Assembly: GCA_035525365.1 (NCBI GenBank)
Contig: DATLEK010000105.1
Coordinates: forward strand, 1 to 64,000
Origin: GCA-2861595 sp035525365
GTDB lineage: Bacteria; Actinomycetota; Acidimicrobiia; Acidimicrobiales; GCA-2861595
Direction: 5' to 3'
DNA length: 64,000 bases
The notes under the pieces are model-generated. The model was not told where the DNA came from and searched no databases. It saw only the letters and a list, made by a program, of their open reading frames with translations. The translations under genes were made by a program, and so were the position numbers. Shown one piece after another: positions 7,502 through 14,858 of this stretch; within the stretch, counting starts at the first letter, position 1; every line of letters starts with the position of its first letter.

Positions 7502-8959
7502 TTATTCCTTGAGCGGAGGCGCAAACGGGGTGAGGAGGATGTCCTGGGTGGCCTGGTCGATGATGCCGGTGATGAGGAGGCGGGCCGCCTCCTGGTAGGA
7601 GCGCACGGCGGCGTCGGTGGCCGGGCCCCAGGCCCCGTCGATGGGGGTAGGGAAGCCGAGACTGGTCAGGAGGGTCTGGTAGGCCCGGACCTGGCCGGCA
7701 GTGTAGGCCGCCGGGTCACCCACGGGCAGGCGGAATTCGGCGGCGTCCCGTACGGCGTCCCAGGCCTCCTGGCTGGCGTGCTGCCACGACCACCACGAGA
7801 CTCCGGAGGCGCCCAGGGTGTCGCCTGTCTGCATGAATCGGATCAACTGGGGGCGGGGGGGGACGCCCGGCGGCCCACCCTCGGGAGAGGAGTCGTAGGC
7901 CTGGCCGGCCGGGATGATCGGCTTGCCGAACTGAGCCAGGTCGCGGATGGCGCCGGCAATGTCGTTGGCCGGGTCACGGTTGAGCCAGTACACCATCGGT
8001 GCGATGGCGTCGAAGCAGGAGACGACCTGGGCGAAGGGATACCCGGCGATCTGGGGCGACGGGCGGGGGACGGTGGCGATCATGGGGTAGTCCGGGCCCA
8101 CCGCGTCGCGCAGCGCCTTGCAGAAGTGCCCGGCGGTGGCCGGCGTCACGTTGACGCCCATCGACTTCAGCTCGATGTCGGCCGAGTAGCCGTCCACCCG
8201 GTGCCCGTCGGGGGTCACGTGCCGGATGGCGGCCAGGGCCCGGTTGACATCGTTGTCGACGTTGTGCAGGTAGGGGAAGTCCCAGGCGTAGACCCGGATG
8301 CTGGCGGCATGGGCGACGGGCAGGAGCCGGTTGAGGAAGTCGGCGGCGTAGAAGCCCTCCTTCAGCGAGCCCGTACGTACGTAGAGGTGGGTCAGGCCGA
8401 CATCCTTGGCCCGCTTCACGATGGTCTCCGGGTTGCCCCCTTCGGCCTTCTCCGCCAGCCAGATCCACATCCCCTTGCCGACGGGGAGGGCTCCACGTCG
8501 AGCCGGGATGGTTCGCTCCACGGGCGGGGCGGGGGCGGCCGGAGGAGCGGGCTGAGCCACGGGCACGGGCGGCATCGCCGGCACCACGTCATCGAGCGGT
8601 ACCTGGCTGCCGGCGGCGAGAACCTGGCCGCCGCCCGATCCGAAGGGGTTGTTCTGGGCTGGATGGCCGGCGCCGGCGGTCACCGGGGCGATCGGGGTGA
8701 GATGGACGCGGGCGCCGGCGACGACACCGAGGAGGGCGACCACCACGGCCAGGCGCAGGAGGCGGTGGATGGCCACCATCCGCTCGGGGCCGCTGCGGCC
8801 GAGGGCGGTGATCAGCCGGATCCGGGGCTCCACGACCTCGGCGATCCAATGATCGAAGCCGAGCTGGGCCTGGAAGAAGATGGGGAATGGCCCAGGGGCT
8901 CGGACTGCCATCCGCTCTACCCATGGAGCCCATCCGGTGATGTTGAGTCGCGCCGTCAT
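7502..8959 (-). CDS. Exported TIM-barrel protein with C-terminal peptidoglycan-binding domain
   Basis: A protein of about 485 residues. A hydrophobic anchor (IHRLLRLAVVVALLGVVAG) is followed by a Pro/Ala linker, then a glycosidase-like barrel beginning KGMWIWLAEKAEGG. This contains THLYVRTGSLKEGFY, VYAWDFPYL, VDGYSADIELKSMG and IAPMVYWLNRD. The last 70 residues are a PG_binding_1 domain (VRAYQTLLTSLGFPTPIDGAWGP...). It probably acts on or binds the cell wall. The start is uncertain: ATG 8959 is used because high third-position GC extends to there; 8911 and 8779 are alternatives. It is adjacent to sdhB but not obviously related. Confidence 0.72.
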   Translation of the reverse strand: MTARLNITGWAPWVERMAVRAPGPFPIFFQAQLGFDHWIAEVVEPRIRLITALGRSGPERMVAIHRLLRLAVVVALLGVVAGARVHLTPIAPVTAGAGHPAQNNPFGSGGGQVLAAGSQVPLDDVVPAMPPVPVAQPAPPAAPAPPVERTIPARRGALPVGKGMWIWLAEKAEGGNPETIVKRAKDVGLTHLYVRTGSLKEGFYAADFLNRLLPVAHAASIRVYAWDFPYLHNVDNDVNRALAAIRHVTPDGHRVDGYSADIELKSMGVNVTPATAGHFCKALRDAVGPDYPMIATVPRPSPQIAGYPFAQVVSCFDAIAPMVYWLNRDPANDIAGAIRDLAQFGKPIIPAGQAYDSSPEGGPPGVPPRPQLIRFMQTGDTLGASGVSWWSWQHASQEAWDAVRDAAEFRLPVGDPAAYTAGQVRAYQTLLTSLGFPTPIDGAWGPATDAAVRSYQEAARLLITGIIDQATQDILLTPFAPPLKE

Positions 8960-9191
8960 TCCATCCGTCCCGGGGGCCGATTGGTGCTCACCCTCTGTGA
9001 GCATCCGGTCCTGGACGGATCCGCCGTCCCACCCCCTTGGGCTGCTTATTCGCCAGCCCTGAGGAAGGTTCCTTGATTTACCCCGGGATTTTTTCGACCC
9101 CCTCGGTCCCCGAGTTGAGGATTTGTCCGAATCAGCCCGGATTTCCGCCGGGTCGTCCACGATCGGAATCGGGCCGGCTTGGTCGAGCGGA

Positions 9192-9920
9192 TCAGATGCG
9201 GTCGTAGACGATGGCCCGCTTGACCTCTTCGATCGCCTGGGTGACCTTTATGCCGCGGGGACAGGCCTCGGAGCAGTTGAAGGCGGTGCGGCAGCGCCAC
9301 ACCCCCGAGCGCTGGTTGAGGATGTCGAGACGCTCCTCGGCGGCGTCGTCGCGGCTGTCGAAGATGAAGCGGTGGGCGTTGACGATGGCCGCCGGCCCCA
9401 CGTAGCCGGAGTTGCCCCAGTAGATCGGGCACGATGTGGTGCAGGCGGCGCAGAGGATGCACTTGGTGGTGTCGTCGTAGCGGGCCCGCTCCTCGGGGGA
9501 CTGCGGCCGCTCCCGGTCGCCGGGGTCGTCGCTGGCCACGAGGTGGGGGATCACGGAGCGGTACTGGGCGAAGAACGGCTCCATGTCGACCACCAGGTCC
9601 TTTACGACGGGCAGGCCCCGGATGGGCTCGATGGTGATGGTGCCGCCCGTGCCGTCGCCGGCGCCGGCGGCGTCACGGACCAGCTCGATGCAGGCCAGGG
9701 CGTTGGCCCCGTTGATGATCATGGCGTCGGACCCGCACACGCCGTGGGCGCACGAGCGCCGGAAGCTCAAAGTGCCGTCCTGCTCCCACTTCACGGCGTG
9801 GAGGGCGTCGAGCACCCGGTCGGTGGGGTCGGCCTGGAGCTGGAAGTTCTGCCAGTACGGCTTGTTGTCCTGGTCGGGGTTGAACCGCTTGATCCTCAGC
9901 TCGACTTCGACCACCGCCAT
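9192..9920 (-). CDS. sdhB: Succinate dehydrogenase/fumarate reductase iron-sulfur subunit
   Basis: A 242-residue electron-transfer subunit of complex II. The N-terminal ferredoxin domain carries the 2Fe-2S cysteines in RRSCAHGVCGSDAM and NALACIELV. The C-terminal domain carries the 4Fe-4S and 3Fe-4S ligands in CILCAACTTSCPIYW and CRTAFNCSEACPRGI. Length and order match SdhB. It follows sdhA by 25 bp on the same strand, so the two are one transcript. No cytochrome b or membrane-anchor gene is next to it. Confidence 0.95.
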   Translation of the reverse strand: MAVVEVELRIKRFNPDQDNKPYWQNFQLQADPTDRVLDALHAVKWEQDGTLSFRRSCAHGVCGSDAMIINGANALACIELVRDAAGAGDGTGGTITIEPIRGLPVVKDLVVDMEPFFAQYRSVIPHLVASDDPGDRERPQSPEERARYDDTTKCILCAACTTSCPIYWGNSGYVGPAAIVNAHRFIFDSRDDAAEERLDILNQRSGVWRCRTAFNCSEACPRGIKVTQAIEEVKRAIVYDRI

Positions 9921-9945
9921 CCCCGCACGCTACGCCCAGCTGGCG

Positions 9946-11685
9946 TCAGTACCTGCGCTCCATGGGGAGGTAGTCGCCGGCGACGACGGGCTTGTAGGAC
10001 AGCTCCACGGTGCCGTCCGGGCGACGGGCGGCCAGGGTGTGGCGCATCCAGTTGGCGTCGTCCCGCAAAGGGTGATCGTCGCGGAAGTGGGCGCCGCGGC
10101 TCTCGGTGCGGGCCTGGGCACTCACCACCAGGGCCTCGGCCAGGTCGATCAGGTAGCCCAGCTCCAGGGCCTCGGTGAGGTCGTAGTTGAAGGTGGGGCC
10201 CTTGTCGTCGACGGCGACCTCGGCGTACCTGTCCCGCAGGTCGGCGAAGGCGGCGCCCATGGCGGTCAGGCTCCCGTCGGTTCGGTAGACGAAGGCCTTC
10301 TCGGTCATGGCCGCCTGGAGGTCGGCCCGCACAGCGCCCACCTTCTCCCCGCCGGCGCCGGTGAGCATGGACTCGATGCGGACGCGGACGTCGTCCTCCA
10401 CACCTGCCGGGACCTCGGGCTGATCCATCCCGGCCACGAAGTCGACCATGGCCTTCCCGCCCCGCCGGCCGAAGACGACGATGTCGAGGAGGGAGTTCGT
10501 GCCGAGACGATTCGCCCCGTGCACGCTCACGCAGGCGCACTCGCCGGCGGCGTAGAGGCCGGGGACGACGGTGCCGGCAGCGTCGACCACGACCTCGGCG
10601 TCGATGTTGGTGGGGATGCCACCCATGGCGTAGTGGGCCGTGGGCTGGATGGGAATGGGAGCGGTCTTGGGCTCGATGCCCAGGTAGGTGCGCACGAACT
10701 CGGTGATGTCGGGCAGCTTCTCGTCGATCTGCTCCGGAGGCAGGTGGGTGAGATCGAGGTGGACCCCGTCCTTGTCCGGGCCTATGCCGCGGCCCTCGAG
10801 GATCTCGGTCTGGATGGCCCGGGAGACCATGTCCCGGGGGGCCAGGTCCTTGACCGTGGGCGCGTAGCGCTCCATGAAGCGCTCGCCGTCGGAGTTGCGC
10901 AGGATGCCACCCTCGCCCCGGGCCGCCTCGGACAGCAGGATGCCGAGCTTGTAGATGCCCGTCGGGTGGAACTGGAAGAACTCCATGTCCTGCATGGGGA
11001 TGCCGCGGCGGTAGAGCAGGCCCGGTCCATCGCCGGTGAGGGTGTGGGCATTGGAGGAGACCTTGAACATCTTGCCGAAGCCGCCGGTGGCGAACAGGGC
11101 GGCCTTGGTGTGGAAGACGTGGAGGCTGCCGGTGGCCAGCTCGTAGGCGATCACCGCTCCCACGCGGCCATCGACCATGGCCACGTCGATCACCTGGTAT
11201 TCGTTGAAGAAGACGACGTCGCGGGCCACGCACTGCTGGTAGAGGGTCTGGAGGATCATGTGGCCGGTGCGGTCCGAGGAGTAGCAGGCCCGGCGCACGG
11301 GCGCCTCGCCGTGGTTGCGGGTGTGGCCGCCGAAGCGGCGTTGGTCGATGCGGCCATCGGCGGTCCGGTTGAAGGGCAGGCCGAAGTGCTCCAGCTCGAT
11401 GACGGCGTCGATGGCCTCCCGGCACATGACCTCGGCCGCCGGCTGGTCCACCAGGTAGTCGCCGCCCTTGATGGTGTCGAACAGGTGCCACTCCCAGGAG
11501 TCCTCCTCCACGTTGGCGAGGGCGGCGCACATGCCTCCCTGGGCGGCGCCGGTGTGGGAGCGGGTGGGGTAGAGCTTGGTGATGACGGCGGTGCGGCAGT
11601 TGCCGGCGGCCTCGATGGCCGCTCTCAGGCCGGCGCCGCCGGCGCCCACGATGACGGCGTCGAAGGTGTGGTGCTGGACGTCCAT
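9946..11685 (-). CDS. sdhA: Succinate dehydrogenase flavoprotein subunit
   Basis: A 579-residue FAD subunit oxidising succinate to fumarate. The FAD-binding GAGGAGLRAAIEA motif is near the N-terminus, and the covalent-FAD region reads PTRSHTGAAQGGMCAAL. Substrate-site motifs include MEFFQFHPTGIY, ARGEGGILRNSDGERFM and the Arg/His set in HYAMGGIPTN. The start is ATG 11685 (MDVQHHTFDAVIVG); an upstream ATG at 11706 adds seven atypical residues. It is followed by sdhB. The upstream neighbour is a TauE/SafE exporter rather than sdhCD. Confidence 0.95.
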   Translation of the reverse strand: MDVQHHTFDAVIVGAGGAGLRAAIEAAGNCRTAVITKLYPTRSHTGAAQGGMCAALANVEEDSWEWHLFDTIKGGDYLVDQPAAEVMCREAIDAVIELEHFGLPFNRTADGRIDQRRFGGHTRNHGEAPVRRACYSSDRTGHMILQTLYQQCVARDVVFFNEYQVIDVAMVDGRVGAVIAYELATGSLHVFHTKAALFATGGFGKMFKVSSNAHTLTGDGPGLLYRRGIPMQDMEFFQFHPTGIYKLGILLSEAARGEGGILRNSDGERFMERYAPTVKDLAPRDMVSRAIQTEILEGRGIGPDKDGVHLDLTHLPPEQIDEKLPDITEFVRTYLGIEPKTAPIPIQPTAHYAMGGIPTNIDAEVVVDAAGTVVPGLYAAGECACVSVHGANRLGTNSLLDIVVFGRRGGKAMVDFVAGMDQPEVPAGVEDDVRVRIESMLTGAGGEKVGAVRADLQAAMTEKAFVYRTDGSLTAMGAAFADLRDRYAEVAVDDKGPTFNYDLTEALELGYLIDLAEALVVSAQARTESRGAHFRDDHPLRDDANWMRHTLAARRPDGTVELSYKPVVAGDYLPMERRY

Positions 11686-11781
11686 CGGGCCATGCAAGCA
11701 CGCCATGGCCGTCAGCCGACGAGATATCAGGCATGCCCAATGTCTAGGCCCGTCTGGCTCATGAGTCCATCCGCCTCCGGC

Positions 11782-12522
11782 CTACATGTCGGCAATGCCA
11801 CGGATGACGGCTGCGAACCCGCCGGCCATGGCCAGGCCGATGACGGCCTTGCCCACCGTGACGGCGCTCAGCCGGTGCAGGGCGGTCACGCCGGCTATGT
11901 AGCCGGCGACAATGGCGGCGCCCACGAGGGCGGCGGGGACGGGCTGGAGCGACACCGGGCCGAGAAAGACGAAGCTCAACACGTTGAGGCCGAGGAAGTA
12001 CGCCTGGAAGGTCGGGCGGCTCATCTCGGTCGGCCATCCCGCATTGAGGGCGTACATGGCGACAGTGGGCCCTCCCACGCCGCTGGTCGTGTTCATGGCA
12101 GCGCTGGCCGCCCCGGCGACCACCATGCCCCCCGGCCCGCGGAGCCGCTCAGCGCGCCGCCCGGACGCAAGTAGTCCAGCGCAGGCCAGGACCGTCAGCC
12201 CGACCACGATCGACAGCAGTGCCGGGTCCGTGCGGTGGACTACGTAGGCCGCCGCGGGTGCCACGACCAGCGCGGGAGCCAGGAGTCGTGCCGCGTTGCC
12301 GAGGTCGACGCCCTTGTGCTCACGGACCAGCATGACGACGTTGAAGAAGAGGGCGAGAAGGTTGACCAGGCGCACGGCGTTCAGCGGCCCTACGAGCAGC
12401 ACGAGGAACGGCGCGGTCACGAGCGAGAAGCCGAAGCCGGTCACCGCTTGGGCGACGGCGCCGGTGGCCGCAGCAGCCATGGCCACGGCGACGGCCGGAG
12501 CAGCCAGATGGATGATCGTCAA
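11782..12522 (-). CDS. TauE/SafE (TSUP) family sulfite/organosulfonate exporter-like permease
   Basis: A 246-residue integral membrane protein with about seven or eight hydrophobic helices. It matches the TSUP family: an N-terminal GAVAQAVTGFGFSLVTAPFL repeat motif and the second-half motif GAASAAMNTTSGVGGPTVAMY. TSUP members move sulfite, sulfonates or other small anions; the substrate here cannot be told. It starts with TTG, overlapping the stop of the upstream gene (TTGA), so the three genes 13243 to 11782 form one operon. Confidence 0.88.
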   Translation of the reverse strand: MTIIHLAAPAVAVAMAAAATGAVAQAVTGFGFSLVTAPFLVLLVGPLNAVRLVNLLALFFNVVMLVREHKGVDLGNAARLLAPALVVAPAAAYVVHRTDPALLSIVVGLTVLACAGLLASGRRAERLRGPGGMVVAGAASAAMNTTSGVGGPTVAMYALNAGWPTEMSRPTFQAYFLGLNVLSFVFLGPVSLQPVPAALVGAAIVAGYIAGVTALHRLSAVTVGKAVIGLAMAGGFAAVIRGIADM

Positions 12523-13049
12523 GACGGGCGGGCGTCGTAGACCTCGTCGGCGGCAAGGGGCATGAGCCGGTCGGCCATGTCCTGCTTGAGCCGGGCGAGG
12601 TAGGCATGCTCCTCAGGCGACTGCGGGCCGCGGCGGACGAGCTCGATGAACTCCTCGCTCACGTGTCCCTCGCGCAATGTCAGGTCCACGGCCTTGCCCC
12701 GGTAGCGGAGGCGGAAGAAGAAGCGCCCCTGCGGCGCTTCGGGAGCGGGCCGGCCGGCGCCGGCCAGGTTCACGTCGGCGAGGTACCGCCCGCCGGTGAC
12801 GGCCCGAGTCACCATCTCGAAGGCATCGCGGGATCCGGGCCCGTCGAAGGCCGTCTCCACGTGCACCTCCCGCCGTTCCAGGGCGTTTCCGCCGTCGAGA
12901 AAGGAAAAGCCGCGCTCCATCACCTTGAAGCCGTGGGCGAGGCCGCCGATGGAACCCCGTCCGTGGTACTTCACCAGCTCGTCGAAGGAGATTCGTACCA
13001 GCTCGCCCTCATCGACCACATCGAGGGCCGACTGCCCGGGCGGCCTCAC
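12519..13049 (-). CDS. FmdE-like domain protein lacking the metal-binding cysteine (tentative)
   Basis: A 176-residue protein. The stretch ISFDELVKYHGRGSIGGLAHG resembles the opening of the FmdE/FwdE family (D-L-V-x-F-H-G-H-x-C-P-G-L-x-x-G), but the cysteine position is changed to serine or isoleucine. The following VTRAVTGGRYLADVN fits the same family only loosely. The C-terminal half has charged helices (SPEEHAYLARLKQDMADRLM). It starts with GTG 13049, overlapping the stop of the preceding small gene, and is coupled to the TSUP permease. Assignment is by eye and uncertain. Confidence 0.55.
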   Translation of the reverse strand: MRPPGQSALDVVDEGELVRISFDELVKYHGRGSIGGLAHGFKVMERGFSFLDGGNALERREVHVETAFDGPGSRDAFEMVTRAVTGGRYLADVNLAGAGRPAPEAPQGRFFFRLRYRGKAVDLTLREGHVSEEFIELVRRGPQSPEEHAYLARLKQDMADRLMPLAADEVYDARPS

Positions 13050-13243
13050 CTTCGCCGCAGTCGCCGCAGGAGCCGCGACGGACGCCGGCCGTCAGCCCGC
13101 ACCCCCCGCTCCTTCGACAGGAGGGCGATCTCCGATTCGACCTGGGCCCGCTCGTCCTCGGCCAGCTCCTCGGCCAGGCGCGCCCGCAGGAATCGGAGCC
13201 GGTCGGCGATCCAACGCTCACCGTCGATGATGTTGCCCGGCAC
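13046..13243 (-). CDS. Small charged hypothetical protein
   Basis: A 65-residue protein, mostly one charged helix (ERWIADRLRFLRARLAEELAED...), ending in an arginine-rich tail (RPSRLLRRLRRR). No recognised family. It starts at ATG 13243 and overlaps the next gene by 4 bp, which supports real translation. It could be a nucleic-acid or membrane-surface binding peptide, but nothing proves that. Confidence 0.55.
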   Translation of the reverse strand: MPGNIIDGERWIADRLRFLRARLAEELAEDERAQVESEIALLSKERGVRADGRRPSRLLRRLRRR

Positions 13244-13309
13244 AGCCTGAGCCTAGAACCCTCTCCACTGGCGCCGGCCTGTCCGGGGAGGTTGGGTAGC
13301 TTTTAGTTC

Positions 13310-14176
13310 ATGGACGAAGGTCAGATCCAAGGCCACGGGAACATCGCCAACGAGGAGATGGCGGCAGCATGGGACGGCCACGAGGGCGACGTGTGGACCG
13401 AGCATGCCGAGCGCTACGAGGCAGCGGGGCAGCGGCTGTGGAACGTGTTCCTGGAGCGCCGGCCCATCGCCGCCGGCGACTCCGTCCTGGACATCGGGTG
13501 CGGCACGGGTAAGTCGACGAGGGAGGCCGCTCGGCTGGCCACGCCAGGGCAGGTGCTGGGGGTGGACCTGTCGTCGAGGATGCTCGAGTACGCCCGCCGG
13601 CGCAGCGAGGAGCAGGGCCTGACCAACGTCCGCTTCGAGCAGGCCGACGCCCAGGTGCATTCCTTTGAGGAGGCCGGTTTCGACGTCGCCATCAGCAGCT
13701 TCGGAGCGATGTTCTTCGCCGATCCGTTTACCGCCTTTGCCAACATCGGCCGGGCACTGAAGCCCGGTGGCCGGCTCGCCGTGCTGGCCTGGCAGGAGCT
13801 GGCGAAGAACAGGTGGCTCAATGTCGTACGGGAGGCGCTGGCTGCCGGCCGGACACTGCCCCAGCCGCCGCCCTCGGCTCCCGGCCCGTTCGGTCTCGCC
13901 GATCCCACCCACGTACGCCGTGTCCTCGAAGCGGCCGGATTCGAGGAGATCGACCTTCAGGCCGTGGAGGAACCGATGAACTTCGGAACCGATGGTGACG
14001 ACGCCTTCAGCTTCTTCGCCACCGCCGGGATCGTGGAGGGCCTGACCGAGGATCTCGAGGAGGAGGCCAAGGCTGCCGCTCTGGAGAAGTTGCACCGGGC
14101 CCTGGTCGCCCACCAGAGCGAAGAAGGGGTCCTCCTCGGCTCGTCGGCCTGGCTGATCACCGCCCACCGGCCCTGA
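13310..14176 (+). CDS. Class I SAM-dependent methyltransferase
   Basis: A 288-residue protein with a standard methyltransferase-11/25 core. Motif I is SVLDIGCGTGKSTREAA (residues about 59-75), followed by GVDLSSRMLEYARRR, the FEQADAQ acidic loop, FDVAISSFGAMFFADP and LKPGGRLAVLAWQ. The N-terminal AAAWDGHEGDVWTEHAERYE and the C-terminal helices resemble small-molecule or ubiquinone-type methyltransferases. The start is ATG 13310. It is monocistronic, between the divergent 13243 gene and the convergent SRPBCC gene. Substrate unknown. Confidence 0.9.
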   Translation: MDEGQIQGHGNIANEEMAAAWDGHEGDVWTEHAERYEAAGQRLWNVFLERRPIAAGDSVLDIGCGTGKSTREAARLATPGQVLGVDLSSRMLEYARRRSEEQGLTNVRFEQADAQVHSFEEAGFDVAISSFGAMFFADPFTAFANIGRALKPGGRLAVLAWQELAKNRWLNVVREALAAGRTLPQPPPSAPGPFGLADPTHVRRVLEAAGFEEIDLQAVEEPMNFGTDGDDAFSFFATAGIVEGLTEDLEEEAKAAALEKLHRALVAHQSEEGVLLGSSAWLITAHRP

Positions 14177-14197
14177 CGGCGCGCTTCGCGCTTCGCG

Positions 14198-14671
14198 CTA
14201 CCGGGCGGTGGGCTCCGCCGCCTCCTTGAGGGCGGCGAGGGTGACCCGGGCGCCTTCAGTGAGGTCGGCCTCCCGGTCCTTCACGCCGGTCGTGACTCTT
14301 GTGAGGAGCCGGGAGAAGAAGCCGAGCGGCTTCACAAGCTCGAACGACTCGGTGACCTCGACCTCGTCGCCGGCAGGGACGAACCGGTACCGCCAGATGG
14401 TGTCGGGCTTGGCCGGCTTGCCCACGGCGAAGGCGAACGACCGCCCCGGCTCGGCCTCGATGACCTCGCACTTCGTCGACCACTTCGTGCGTCCCCGCTT
14501 GTTGTAGCCCTTGAACCGGGCGCCCACCGCGGGTCCGGTGGCTCCGTCGATCCATTCGGCCCGTTCCGTCTCGGGGCTCCACTCACCCATCCGTGTGACA
14601 TCGGCGACCATGGCCCACACCTGCTCGGCGCTGGCTCGGATGGTCACGGTCGCTTCTCCGGTAGCAGTCAT
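14198..14671 (-). CDS. SRPBCC family (START-like) protein
   Basis: A 157-residue polyketide-cyclase/START-fold protein. The family opening ATVTIRASAEQVWAMVADVTRMGEWSPE is characteristic, followed by GARFKGYNKRG, SFAFAVGKP and a C-terminal helix. Such proteins bind lipids or small hydrophobic ligands in the cytoplasm. It converges with the methyltransferase gene and is divergent from the large ATPase gene; no operon partner. Confidence 0.85.
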   Translation of the reverse strand: MTATGEATVTIRASAEQVWAMVADVTRMGEWSPETERAEWIDGATGPAVGARFKGYNKRGRTKWSTKCEVIEAEPGRSFAFAVGKPAKPDTIWRYRFVPAGDEVEVTESFELVKPLGFFSRLLTRVTTGVKDREADLTEGARVTLAALKEAAEPTAR

Positions 14672-14858
14672 CGGTCATCCACCTTCCAGGCCGGTTTGGC
14701 AAAGTGTCGCTCAGGAGTAGAGCAGACCGCCGGCGCAATTCGGAGTGCTGACCGCAGCTTCACCCGCTGCTCGGCAATAGAAGCCTGCCCCGGTCGTAGC
14801 TTGGAAGGGTGGGACCGGAGCTGCGCGTGCGCCTGCCCTCGGTGCCGCCTTCGAGCGG

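Noticed and set aside
6788..9076. 762-codon plus-strand open frame
   Set aside because: It lies opposite the PPOX-like gene and the TIM-barrel gene, is Gly/Val/His-rich, and has no motif; a high-GC shadow.
9583..12174. 863-codon plus-strand open frame
   Set aside because: It runs antisense to sdhB, sdhA and the TSUP gene, which have full family motifs.
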